Shown here: piece by piece, positions 1-10,900 of the stretch
Numbering within the stretch: position 1 is the stretch's first letter
Layout of the letters: the number at the start of each line of letters is the position of its first letter
NCBI GenBank assembly: GCA_027604005.1
Contig: JADGJT010000263.1
Location: forward strand, 5,324-33,202
DNA: 27,879 nucleotides
Direction of reading: 5' to 3'
Origin: Dinochytrium kinnereticum
Lineage: Eukaryota; Chytridiomycota; Chytridiomycetes; Chytridiales; Chytridiaceae
The notes under the pieces: generated by a model
What the model saw: the letters and a program-made list of their open reading frames with translations, nothing else
Databases searched by the model: none
What the model was told of the DNA's origin: nothing
Position numbers and translations under genes: made by a program

Positions 1-18
1 CCCCTAAAAAAAAAAAAG

Positions 19-1324
19 CCTAAGCGATTCCCTAACATCCCTCATCAAAACCCATGGCCTCGATGCCACCCTCTCTCTCCTCGCCTTTGACCACTTAAAC
101 CTAGACGCCATCGAAACCTTCGCCACCCATCTCTCCTCCCGCCCCGCAGGGACACACCAACCCCTCCACCTTCACCCCTTCCCAAAAGGCGGTTTCACGA
201 CCCTGGACACCCTCGATGACCTGAGACGCGCTGAGACGGAGATTCGAGAGCTTGAGAGACACGGTTTTAAGGAGCATGGGTTGAGGGTTTTGAGCAGGGA
301 CGAGTTTATGCGGGTCACGGGGTACCGTTTCCCTAAGGGAGTTGTTGGTGCGGTCGTGAATTCCCATGCGAGACATGTTGTGCCGGCGAGGTTGGCGTTG
401 GGGTTGGCGAGGGAGTTTTTGGATGCACCTGGGGGTGGGAAGCGGAAAGTGTTTTTGGACGCGTTGGTTGTGGATGTTTTGGATGTGGATGCTGATTTGC
501 TTGGGTTGAGGACTCGTCATCGTGGAACGTTGTTTGCTCGAAACGTTGTCCACGCCACCAACGCATGGACGTCCGCTTTGATCCCAAACCTCCCCATCAC
601 CCCCATCCGCAACCACGTCCTCGTGACCTCCCCGCTCCCACCACCCCTCCACGATCAACTCGCAGGATGGTGTTTGAGCGCCCAAAAGGGGTACGTTTAC
701 ATGTCGTGCAGGGATGATGGGCGGGTGGTGATTGGGGGCTTTAGACACTTGGTGGAGGGGATGGAGGTGGGGGTTTCCGAGGATGGAGAGGTTGTTGGGG
801 AGGTTGGGGAGGCGATTTGGGGTTGGCTTGGGGAAGGGTTTTTGGGGAAGGGGAGTGGGGTTTTGGTTGAGGGGGTGTGGACTGGGGTGATGGGGTGGAG
901 TGGGGATGGGGTGCCGTTTGTGGGGAGGATAGGGGGGGTGAAGGGCAGGCAGTTTGTTTTGGCGGGGTATTCGGGGCATGGTATGCCTAGAGCCTTTTTG
1001 TGTGAGTGGTTTTTCTCTGTTCCGTCTACATTGTTTCCTTTTCATTTTCTTTTTCGTTTCTTCTTTGGTTTCTTGTTGGTTTCTGTTAAGGAGTAGGTTA
1101 AGGGGGGTTGAGTTTTTTTTTTCACCTTTTTTTTTTTTGTGCCTTTTCTGAAATGTGAGGATTGACTCTTGCGATTCCTTTTTTTCCTTTCAGGTGGCAA
1201 AGCGGTCGCTGAGATGATGGCGTTTGGGAAGGCTTCCGACGACTTTCCTGCGAAATTGTTTGAGATCACGAAGGAGAGGTTGGAGAAGGTGGATCGTGTG
1301 GGTGGGTTTGAGAGTAAGATGTAA
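19..1324 (+). CDS. FAD-dependent oxidoreductase, DAO family (5' end cut off by the window)
   Basis: The reading frame is open from about base 19 to 1001, then a 192-nt GT-AG intron (1002-1193, donor gtgagt, acceptor ttcag), then a last exon 1194-1324 ending in TAA. About 368 residues are visible. The FAD-binding N-terminus with the GxGxxG motif lies outside the window; an in-frame TAA at 5-7 and the following A-run ending in AG suggest an intron ends near base 18 or 24. Family features are the 'HARHVVPARLALGLAREF' segment, 'VVHATNAWTSALIP' and the C-terminal FAD-binding signature 'WTGVMGWSGDGVPFVGR' followed by 'GYSGHGMPRAF' and, after the intron, 'CGKAVAEM'. This is the glycine-oxidase/gamma-glutamylputrescine-oxidase-like branch of the DAO fold. 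These enzymes oxidise amines or amino acids with FAD and release H2O2; the substrate here cannot be told. No internal start is needed, because the frame enters from upstream. Confidence 0.85.
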
Positions 1325-1664
1325 AGAGCGGAAAGCGAAAAACTGTGGAGCTAGGAAGACGTAAGGAAAGAGTGTGCTCTTCCTTCACCCTTCATCCGTT
1401 TTTGCTTTGTGTTGTTTTGGGTGTCGGCCACACTTATCTTTCATCTTTTTTTTATTTTATAGTGAGGAGCCTTTTTGTTGTGTTTTTTTTTGTGTGTGCA
1501 GGATGGGGGTAGGATTCTCCGCAGGAAAGAAGCATCGCAAAAGCGGTGAACTGTGACAGAAATGATGAGGGTGATGTGAGGCTTTCATTGTTAGATTGGG
1601 CCGTCTCCCTTTCTTTCTTTCTTTCTTTCTGTATTTCCTTTTTTTCCTCTTCCCTGGAGACCGG

Positions 1665-1670
1665 AATAAA
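1665..1670 (+). terminator. AATAAA poly(A) signal candidate for the FAD oxidoreductase gene
   Basis: AATAAA lies about 340 nt after the stop codon and runs straight into an A-tract. It is the first such hexamer downstream on the + strand. Confidence 0.4.
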
Positions 1671-2076
1671 AAAAAAAAGTATAACTCTACCATCTCTCAT
1701 TCTGTCGCAATGTTGGCAGACGGCGTGCCGTTTCTTTTCTGTACCCATCACTTTCATCTTTTACTGTTTGAAAATGCTGATCCTGTTGATGGTGCCTCAT
1801 GATATCAATGAGGGGAGATTGCAATAGCTGCCGGGATGTTGGAGCGCGTATTCCAAGAGCGGGGAAACGGGCGAACGATGAGTCACCTTTTCAAAACTAA
1901 AGAACCACTCCTACATATATCACCTTATTTCACCGTAATGAGGCGCTAATGGGGATGCAAAAGGGGCGGCCTTATCGTTGCCGTGATGGAACAAACGAGC
2001 AAAGTTGTGGATCCCCAGAAAGCAAAAAGAAGAAAACCAGTGGCGCCGCTCGTTAACCGCCGCAATCTATAATCTA

Positions 2077-2082
2077 TTTATT
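2077..2082 (-). terminator. AATAAA poly(A) signal candidate for the WSC-like gene
   Basis: The + strand reads TTTATT, so AATAAA on the minus strand, about 290 nt after the WSC-like gene's stop codon. Confidence 0.45.
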
Positions 2083-2371
2083 CTTTTTCAGTTTCATAGG
2101 CAACCATCTGTCCCCAATCCCCTTTCCAGGCAAAAAGTCATCGCGGGATATAGAAAACCGAGAGAATAACAAAGGAAAAGCGAGTGAGCTGATAACATGT
2201 GAATTGAATCTAGTGTACAAGGATGGAATGAAATCAGGGGAATAACGACACAGACGCAACCGATAAGAAGAGTAAAAGAAATGACGGGAAACAGTTGCAG
2301 TTAAAAAACAAAACCAAAAATCAATTACAACAACGGGAAACGTCAACCGCAAAACGCCACCACCAGGCGAC

Positions 2372-4066
2372 TCATGGCCCTATCTCACCCTCCCCCCTTC
2401 TTGGATCCACAATCCGAACCCTCTTGCCTCCAACTCCTCCACCGCCACCTCCCCCAAACTCTCCCCCTATAAGAGCCGACGAGATCGGGCTGGCCGGGGA
2501 CATAATCGACGAACCCAACGGTGGTCCATCCTCGTCGTACCCCACATCAAGTCCAACCACTGTCACAGGAACAGGCGGTGGTGGCAACCAAACCTTCAAA
2601 GGCTTTTCTGTGCTTAACGACCTGGAGGTCAAGGGCACTCCTGCCCCCGCATACCCCCTAGGAGATGAAGAAGATCCGTAAGGCATTTCAGCGGCGGCGA
2701 AGGTGAGAACGGTGGTGGAGTTGATGGTTCCAGCCGACTGACTGCGGTACCTCCCGAGACTGGTGCTCGTTCGACCGGCTTGGAAGGAGGCAGCGACGGA
2801 GGGTGAGGATGGGGTGGCGAGTGAATGGGAGAAGGCTGATCGGGAGGCTGTGGTGGCGCTGGTGGAGCTTGTGGAGGATGAGAAACGCTTGGATGCGTTC
2901 TTGCGGTTTCGTCCGCAGCTTGTGAAGGCGCGGAAAAAGGTCACAAAGCCCATGGCGATGAGGAAGATAAAGATGGAGATGGCGACAGCTGAGAGGACCG
3001 CGGTGGAGGTTGGGTTAGGACCTGGGTACATACTAGCGTACCGGTTCCGTCTCGCCCCGTTCCCATCCCCTCCATTCCCATTGGCCGACCCCGTGCTTCC
3101 TCCAGGCCCGTTCGTGGCAGTTGGAGCGGCGCTCTGCCCATTTTCACCACCAGGATCAACTTCACCCGGTCCAGCCACGGACGTCAAAGGGGCTGTGGGG
3201 ACAGCTATGAGCGTTCCGAGGATATCGCCAGAGGTTCCCACAACATCGCGAATGGTGGAGGCTTCGGAGGGCGTCTGAACGGTGATCTCGGCTTGGGCTG
3301 ATGTGACTTGGGTTTCTGCTGGTGGTGAGGCGTCGGTTGCGGAGGTGGGGAGCGGGTTGGCAGCGGTGGATGCGTTAGAGGTTTGGGGATCGGATGTTGA
3401 GGACACTGGTGGAGAGGATGCGGCGGGGGAAGATGGGACGGCTTGTGGTGCTATATCTTCCTGCTATTGAATTGATGTTGTTCGTGAAGTGACGAGTTTG
3501 GAACGTTAGTTACATTGTGTTTAGGGGATGAGGTGCATGTAAAGAAAGCCCTCCAAACCGCAACCCGTCCAAACTCACCCTATCAACCAAATAAACGCTC
3601 CCAACAAGCGGTTCCATGCCCCTCTGAACTCTCCCACAAGCATTTCCATCTATACAAGGCACCTCGCAATTTGAAAACTTGAACTGATCATTGGCAGGCA
3701 ACATATTCGACGTGCAATAACAAGAGATTGAAGAGTCAGCTGGGTAAAAGGAATTCGAGGGTGTGAGGATGACCATCGAGGTTGTAGGGCAGAGAGAAAC
3801 ACACGTGCTCAGTCTCATGTTGGTCGACGAGTACCCGTCTGCCGCTGTCGCCCGCGTGAGACTGGGAACGAAGAAACATGGAACTGGTTAACAGATTGCA
3901 TGAATGCAGTACGGAAGAAGAGGGGACAGAGTTCATACTCAAAACAGCCTCTGTACAAGACGGTGGTTGCGGCTTGAGCAATCTGCACCGGCGCCAAGAG
4001 GAGAAGCATCCCACTTAACAGCGATCCCCCTCCCCGTCTGCGAGGCCTCCTTGCACTTCGTTCCAT
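2372..4066 (-). CDS. WSC-like cell-surface sensor: signal peptide, 8-Cys domain, Ser/Thr-rich stalk, one membrane span
   Basis: Three exons: 4066-3939, 3861-3579 and 3463-2372 (500 residues). The joins are phase-consistent. The ATG opens a basic N-terminus and a hydrophobic signal peptide ('LLSGMLLLLAPVQIAQA'). Residues about 38-135 form a WSC-like domain: 'YRGCF', then 'STCVSLC', 'ISCYCTSN', 'NCEVPC', 'NACGR' and a closing 'SVYLV', giving eight cysteines in the family spacing. A Ser/Thr/Pro/Gly-rich stalk follows (138-285), then one transmembrane helix near 290-313 ('VLSAVAISIFIFLIAMGFV') and a Ser-rich cytoplasmic tail of about 185 residues with Pro- and Gly-runs. In fungi this layout matches Wsc-type mechanosensors that report wall stress to Rho1; WSC domains are thought to bind wall glycans. 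The domain call rests on cysteine pattern only. The last exon may start at 3463 or 3460, as both AGs keep frame. Confidence 0.75.
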
Positions 4067-5067
4067 GGTTGCGGCTGATTGTGATGTGATGGCGGTGATC
4101 TCTGATATGGTGAAGGATGCATGCGAGGGTGGTGCTGTTGTTGCCTGCATCCGAGTGCAGCAAGATCGTCCAGGCACATCAGCACAAGACACCGCCATCC
4201 TTTGGCACTGACGACGACGACGATTCATCGCTGCATCCACCTCACCCAAGTGCATGTCCTCCGCTGAGGCTCTCCTCCGTTGCCTGTTGTCCCTCGCCGT
4301 GCAGTCGCTCCGTCGCAGCAGCAGCAACGGCATTATTGGGGTGTGAAATGGTATTGAAAGTGTGCAGTGTGCAGTACCGGTGTGGAGTGTGAATTTTTGT
4401 CTTTTCGTCTGAAACCGTCGCACTTCCCCAGCGACCCTTGACCCACGTCTGAAGCATTCCTCAGACGCTCTCCCCCGTCCTTTCGCCCCTCGTCTGGGAT
4501 GCGATGCTGGGCACAGGTGTGCTGAGGTCGTAGAAGCGTTTGCTCCCGCCTTCCCAGCCTTGTCACTATTGGTGCGGTATTTCTGTGGTCCGCTGGGTGT
4601 CTCACTGCCGATCTTCTTCCTGGGTGCAGTGCACTCATCAGCGAACTAAAGCTCACTCAACATGAAAGGCTATTGTGCTTAACCCACACTCCAAAGAACG
4701 AGCCAGTTCCGCCATTTATTCTAGACGGATGGTGACCAAGGCAAAAAGAGAATAGAAAAAACAAAACAAAAACAAAAACAAAAAAAACTGGAGAACGTCC
4801 AATAGTCTCCCACCACATCATGGAAATAACGGCATGCACCTAACACACAAAAACAACAGAAGAAGAAGGGAAAAAAGTAAAGTCCACAAAGAGAAGCGCT
4901 GAAGTCGAGGCAAAAAGAAACTCAGAACTGTACAGAAAAACAAGATCCCAGATCAACCTTCCCGAAAAATTGCATCACTCCCGTGCGCATACTTGCTCTG
5001 CGACGAATCGAATAGCAAGGTGCAACCTTAACCAAAGTCAAAGAAGCTCACTACGGCCGATAGCACT
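4067..5067. other. Intergenic: WSC-like promoter and STI1 3' untranslated region
   Basis: No convincing gene. Several open frames of 60-110 codons occur on both strands at 4117-4660, but none shows a domain, signal peptide or consistent splice pattern. The left part is the likely promoter and leader of the WSC-like gene, the right part the STI1 3' end. Confidence 0.5.
4715..4720 (-). terminator. AATAAA poly(A) signal candidate for STI1
   Basis: TTTATT on the + strand gives AATAAA on the minus strand about 350 nt past the STI1 stop codon. Confidence 0.4.
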
Positions 5068-7432
5068 TTAACGCATCTGAATAATACCAGCGTTGACAAG
5101 GATACGGATCTTTGCCGCGACTCCAGGGTTCTTCATGTGACTATTATCATGAAAGAAAAGCTTATCAATGCAAAGAAAAAAAAGGAAGATGAAGAAAAAA
5201 AAAGGAGAGAAAAAAGCTTGACAAAAAAAAAAAGAAGATCGAGTTGCAACACATACTCAGCAGCAGCAGCAGGGTCCTCCTTCATCTGCTGCAAGATAGA
5301 TTGCATAACAGGATCTCCGAGAACCTTCTGCACCTCAGGGTCACTCATAGCCCTCTTCACAGTCTCCTCCCTGTTAGCCCCGCTCTGAACTTCGTTTAAG
5401 CCCATGTAGCACTTCATCATCTGTCCCTCAATCTCCGCGGTGTGCTTCCCTTCAGAGTCCCTAGCCTTTGCGTCCTGGCAGACCTCAATAGCCTTCATGT
5501 AGTCCTTCTTAGCGTGAAGAATGGCAGCCTTACGGATGTAAGCCTTGATAAAGTTTTCGTCAAGCTTCAAGGCGTCTTCGCAGTCCTTCTCGGCCTCGGG
5601 GAACGCCATAAGCTTCATGTAGCAGGCAGCACGATTCGAGTAGTTACGGGGATCTTTGTCGTTACGCTTGATCGCCTCAGTGTACAGAGGGACAGCTTGG
5701 GCGTACTTGGACTCCTTGAAGAGCACGTTTCCCTTTTCTCTCGCCTCATCAGAAAGAGGAATAGAGCGGTAGGCCTCCTTGTCTGCCTTCTCCTTCATCT
5801 TCTCAACTTCCCGGAGTTTGTTAAGGACATCAGGAGTCCTGTGTTCGGAAAGTGACTTCTGGTAAAACTTAATGGCGTTGGCGTAGTCTTCCTTCTTTAG
5901 GTATGCGCTTCCAATTCTTCCGAAAGCCCTAGAAATAGTACAGGTATCAGTATCATGAAAATCCGCATGACGATTCGACTCGTTCACAATTTACGAACCT
6001 GGCAATAAGCTTAAAATCGGCGCGGAGCTCACGCCCCTTCTCAACGGCCTCCTCACATAGCTTAATGCACTCATCGAAGCGACCCATCTCAAAGAGCACA
6101 GCTATAAAATACCCACAGCAAAAAAAAAAAGAATAGTTGTTTCTAAGAAAAGGCAATCCAGAAAGCAGCAAGAAAGGTCGGAAGAGTAGACTTACCAGAC
6201 TTGTTAGTCAAAACAGCAATGTTGGTCTCATCAAGCTCCCAAGCACGTTCGTATCCAGCAATTGCGGCCTCAAAGTCCCTCTTCTTGTACGCCGCACTGG
6301 CCGACTCCTTCTCCTTGTCCGACGCAGCCCTCTTAGCCCTCTTCTCCTTCTCTTCATCCGTAACCTCCTCAACGGGCTCGGGTGGGGGTGGTGCAGGCTT
6401 CTCCGCTGGTTTCGGCGCAGGTGGCTCGGGAACATCTTCATCCATAGGCATACCACCGGCAGTAGCGTCAATACCCATGAGTGCGAAGACAAGACTCATC
6501 ATACGAGGGTCTTGCATATACCTTTTTTAAAATTCAAAATGATGCCAAGAGATGTCGCAACGCCCAAAGATTTAATCACGATGAGGGAAAACTCACCGCT
6601 CAATGTTGGAAGGGTTAGCCTGGCAGTCGCGAACTTTCTGAATGAAGTCCGGCTGGGTAAGTAGATGAGAGATCTTGGGATTGTTTGCAATCTTTGAGAA
6701 AACATCGCCAGCAAAGAGCTTTCCGAATCCACCTGACGAAAAAGCAGATGGTAAATATCATAATCCTTATGATTATTCAAATAAAGTAAAATAAATCTTT
6801 ACCAGCAAGTCCATTGCTCTCAAGATCCGCCAACGCCGCCTCAGCATCGCTCAATGCCTTCTGCATCTGGGCGTTTGAAGGCTCAATTGCGAGACCAGCC
6901 TGGCAGGCTTCAACAGACTCCTTATACCTCGACAAACCGTAGAGAGCAGCGGCCTTGCGGGAATAGCCCTTTGAAACACATGCTGTTAACAGACGGAGTT
7001 CCTTTGAAAATGACAGCAAACATGCTTTCGGAAGTGGCATTTACCTTTGCCCAGTTAGGGTTGATCTCGATAGTCTTGTCCGCATCGTCCAATGCGTTAA
7101 CGTAATCCTTCAGGCTAGCGTATGAGGCAGACCTATTTCACAAACAAAACCTCCAGCTTAGAATCTGATGCTTTCCGTATCCAAAGAGATTGCAGCTCCA
7201 AAAAAAAAACAGAGCAGGTCTGGTCCTGTTACCTGTTTGAAAACAGAACATGATTACTGCTGTCTTGCTCAATGGCCTGTGAGAAAAACTTGATGGCAGT
7301 CTTAAAGTCTCCAGAAGAGAAGGCCTTGTTGCCCTGGGCTTTCAGATCCTCCACCTGCACGAAAGCAAAGCTTCAGAAAGGGTCGGGGAAGCACCTATGG
7401 GATATCAAAAGTACGGACTAACTCACAGTCAT
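5068..7432 (-). CDS. STI1: Hsp70/Hsp90-organising co-chaperone Sti1 (STIP1/HOP)
   Basis: Nine exons: 7432-7427, 7354-7233, 7132-7045, 6968-6803, 6732-6597, 6521-6196, 6101-5999, 5928-5257, 5140-5068; 563 residues, close to yeast Sti1 and human HOP. Layout: TPR1 (about 3-115), DP1 (128-190, 'GGFGKLFAGDVFSK' to 'DPRMMSLVFALMGID'), a Pro-rich then charged linker (195-245), TPR2A (250-365), TPR2B (380-500, 'AREKGNVLFKESKY'), DP2 (505-563, ending 'KNPGVAAKIRILVNAGIIQ'). The Lys-Asn-Asn-Lys-Arg carboxylate clamp that grips the EEVD tails is visible in TPR1 ('KAQGNKAF', 'FSNRSA', 'KGYSRKAA'). The protein bridges Hsp70 and Hsp90 in the cytosol so that clients pass between them. The first exon holds only ATG-ACT. 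Heat shock elements lie upstream. Confidence 0.96.
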
Positions 7433-7733
7433 TGCTGAATGAATTCTATCGGGCAATATGCTTCAGAAGGGGTGCTGTGAGCTCGTAGTAATAAGAAACC
7501 TGGAGTTAGAAGCAGAAGCGTTAGCGAGAAAGCCAGAGTACACCAAGCGTCGAGCCACCGCTGGGTGCAAACACATGGTCAGCAAGGCCGGCCAGCCCCT
7601 GCATTGGAAAGTCGGGACAGCGCATCCGTCCAACAGCCACCTGGGAACCAAGAGCCAGCGGATGCATGCACCGCACGCATACCTTTTCAAGCGTTTCGTT
7701 GTCGTTGCTCGTACAGAGAGAGGAGGTGCGCGA

Positions 7734-7741
7734 GAAGCTTC
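7734..7741. promoter_or_regulatory. Two-unit heat shock element upstream of STI1
   Basis: GAAgcTTC, an inverted pair of the Hsf1 pentamer core, about 300 nt upstream of the STI1 ATG and about 30 nt from the stronger element. On its own it would be a weak match. Confidence 0.4.
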
Positions 7742-7773
7742 TCCTTTTTAGAATGCGAAAAATTAATGAATGC

Positions 7774-7786
7774 GAAGGTTCGAGAA
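7774..7786. promoter_or_regulatory. Perfect three-unit heat shock element upstream of STI1
   Basis: GAAggTTCgaGAA, three alternating core units with exact two-base spacing, the canonical site for a heat shock factor trimer, about 340 nt before the STI1 ATG. Further GAA units lie next to it at 7751-7759 and 7768-7770. STI1 is heat- and stress-induced through Hsf1 in yeast, so the placement fits. Binding itself is inferred. Confidence 0.65.
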
Positions 7787-7860
7787 GAAAGACCAGCGCT
7801 ATTCTGCTGGATGGGCAGCAGCAATCTCTGCTTTCACAATGGCAAATGCATGCGACGCGT

Positions 7861-7866
7861 TTTATT
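7861..7866 (-). terminator. AATAAA poly(A) signal candidate for ARMC2
   Basis: AATAAA on the minus strand about 63 nt after the ARMC2 stop codon. Confidence 0.5.
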
Positions 7867-7928
7867 TGGAACGCATTCACTGCGAGGCTGTTGCGGGGAC
7901 GTGACGAGGGTCTGTGGGGGCTTTTCAG

Positions 7929-10900
7929 CTAACCTGGGCCAACTCCCGCCTCCACCCAGTTGCCTTGTCTGGCAGGCGGGTGAGAGGAAGTTGGTGAAGC
8001 CGACGCTTCGTCTCCGTCGTTTCCATCCACCTCATAGTATCCCAGATGCTCGAGAATGCTCTTTGCGATTCTTTCAAAGGATTTTCCTTGTGAGTTTTCG
8101 CTGGTTTCGTCAGTTGCCGATGCCATCGTCTCGGACCCTGTAAGGAGATGGATGTCAGCAAAGGATGAGAGGGTGCATTGTGCATTAATGTACCCATGGA
8201 ATTCATTAGAATGTTAGCCAACCGCTCTTCCTCTTTGGTAGATATCAGGTCTTCGAGTTGATCTGGTGGGAGAACGGCACTGATGGAGAGCAAGTTTGAT
8301 AATGCCTTGCTGGCTACAACGGCAATAGACAAATCTCTTTCATTAACAGACTCCTCCACAATCTCCGTCAGCCTTTCCCACAAAATAAAGGTTAAGGACT
8401 GCCATATTCGAGAGAAGAAGAAAAACTCACTTTGAAAACCCGCAACCCTTCATAAGGATCTTGGCATTCTCTCCAGCGATCCTTCTTCCAGCTGCATCCG
8501 CCGTTGGTGTCAGCACATTTGCCAGCGCGCCACATATGTTTTCTAAAACGGACGTGTCGGAATGATCCATGAGGACTGCAAGCAATTCTGTGCCTCCTTT
8601 GTTTCGGCTCATCCATTGCCTGGCTTCTTCCAGTCTTGAGAGATTTCCGTAGACGCGTGAGGCTTCTGAAACGGCTTCAGGGTTGTTGCAAAGCATCAGA
8701 GGGACCATCACTGTTTTAAAAATAGTGAGATATGGTGGCTCTCAAGTGCAAAACCTTACGTTCTAGTATGCGGGTGGTGTGAGGGAGGAGACAGTTCTCA
8801 GAGTTTAGGTAGAATGTGAAATTGGCCAAGGCACCAGCGATGTTTAAGACTAGCTCCTCTTCGCGATCAATGTCGGAGTAGCCTTTTTTAAAATCATGGT
8901 TAACCCGTTGTGGCATACCACTGACATACCTAGCATCTCGACCAAGGTTTCAACTTCAATCATTTGAACCAATTCACGTCCGCATTCTGGATGCAAGGCC
9001 AGGTTTGCGAGGACACGGACGAGCTACGTGAAGTGGAAATACGGTATCAGCGAACTCAGCCGGTCGACAGGATCGACAAAAAGCCTCAAATATCAAACCT
9101 TCACCATCACATCAGTATTCTCCCTGTCAATTCTAAGCGTAACCTCATCCCCATCCTCATCATCCCCTTCCTTGACGGAAACAGGAAGCGGCGATCCTGA
9201 ATTCGACTGACCTATATCTGCATGAGCATCCCACCCCAGCCGTCTCCCATTAGAATCCTTTGCTACTTTTTTCATCTTATGCATCGTAACGGCTGAATAA
9301 ATTCCAAGCAAAGCGGCGATATCCCCTATCCCGTTAAGGAGAGAAATATGTTCGGGACCTTTGACAGCGGTAAGGTTTCCCAGCACGAAGAGAATGCGCA
9401 CGAGAAGAGCCTGTGGGTCGCGCTTGAGATGTTAAATTGGCAAATATTAAAAAAAGAGCAGCGGGAAGAAAAGGAGCTGGAAGGAGCAGATGAGGGTTGG
9501 GTGAATGAAAGGGGATGGCCTTACTTTATGGTTTTGGTATTTGACGACCAACTGTAAAAGAGCCTGGATGCTGGTCTCGCCTTTCATTTTGTCGAGGCAA
9601 TCGGGGTGAAGCGATAGCTTACTGCAATGATGATCAGCCTTCTTTGATGTAAAGAGCAAGTATCAATCACCACAAACCTAAGGATTCGAGACACGTTTAG
9701 CATCAGGTCAGAAGAGTCCGTAAGCCCAAAAGATTCATGCGTTAGGCACATCAAATTACTAATAGCATTTCCATTCACGAAAGGCTGAGTGGAGGCCAAA
9801 TTCCGCAGAGAAGCTGTGATCTGAATGAGTAGCTGAGTGGCCTGCGCTAGCTGATCATCCGGAACAGAAGTCAAGTCTCCGCACTGCCATAAAACATTCA
9901 GCATCTAGCCATTACTGTGATCTAGAAACCTACGTCTAAAACGGAACGAATCACTTCAGTGAGATGGGAGACGCAACCACATTGTAGGAGGACCCTTTGG
10001 TTGCTTTCGTTATTCGAGATGTTTTTTAATGTTCCTGCAGCGTAGATAAGAAGGTCGCATCTGGAACCAAATAGTGTTTCTGATTGTGATGTGGATGCGA
10101 GGCTTAACGGTCGCATAAAGTGTAGGATGCTCCCTGTTGATAAGATGTGAGAATGGTTTATGATTTTCAAGGGGGAGCAGTAGTTAAACTTACCCAGAAC
10201 TCGCTTGCTTTGAAAAAGACGGTCATTTCTTTCGTTTTTGCTAAGTTTGAAGAGGAGCTTAAACGTGTTAAGGAGTACTCTCTCATCATGCGTGAGCTGG
10301 GAATAATGAGATGTCAGTAAACGGATGAAATACAATGTATCCTCACCCTAATGAGTACCCCGCAAACGCCGATAGCAACAACAGGGTGCCCACTCCCCTC
10401 CATCCATCTCATCAATGAATGAAGGACAACGTCTCTCCTTTTCTTATCCCTTGCTCTTCTCCCACCAGAAACTCTCGGCTCCCCTACAGACTTTGAACTC
10501 CTCAGCCAAGACAAAGCCCCAAGATGCCCATGAATCGACTCAAAGATAGCATCCAGTTCATCTGCTCTTGACTTGCTGAACGCCTTTGGATCTGCCCGGT
10601 GCCGCTCCTCGAGCTCCGTTAGGACAGCTGTCAAATCTGACCAGTGCAAGTCGGGTTGTTGGTCGGCGAGAAGGTCAGTTGAAAGAGATTGTGACCAATG
10701 CTGTGGAAGTATGGTGAGTTGTGCTGGTGGTGTTGGTGTTGTTGGTGATTGCGCATGGGAAGGGATGGCGAGCTCCTCTGCGTCCTGGATCGTGAGAGAT
10801 GTTTGCGTTGGTGACAGTGGGTCGGAGGCTGGTTCTGACAGCACCTGAATGATCGAATCAGTTCACAAGCTATGCGTTAGCACTCCTCAGACCTCTGCAT

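Larger units (their letters stand above)
1325..2371. other. Convergent 3' region between the FAD oxidoreductase and the WSC-like gene
   Basis: I see no gene here. Open stretches on both strands are low-complexity (T-rich, TTTC repeats at 1612-1630) and show no recognisable protein. The region holds the 3' untranslated ends of two converging genes, with a polyadenylation-like hexamer for each. Confidence 0.6.
7433..7928. other. Intergenic: STI1 promoter and ARMC2 3' end
   Basis: No gene seen. It carries heat-shock-element sequences and, at its right end, a poly(A) hexamer for ARMC2. A nine-base direct repeat gaatgcgaa (7751-7759, 7768-7776) overlaps the main element. Confidence 0.6.

Noticed and set aside
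101..1045. Long minus-strand open frame (314 codons) opposite the FAD oxidoreductase
   Set aside because: Its protein is Pro/His/Asn-rich without any domain, while the + strand frame shows a full conserved family signature. It is the antisense shadow of that gene.
4333..4656. Minus-strand open frame of 107 codons upstream of the WSC-like gene
   Set aside because: No recognisable features. The WSC-like signal peptide already begins at its own ATG downstream, so this is probably promoter or leader.
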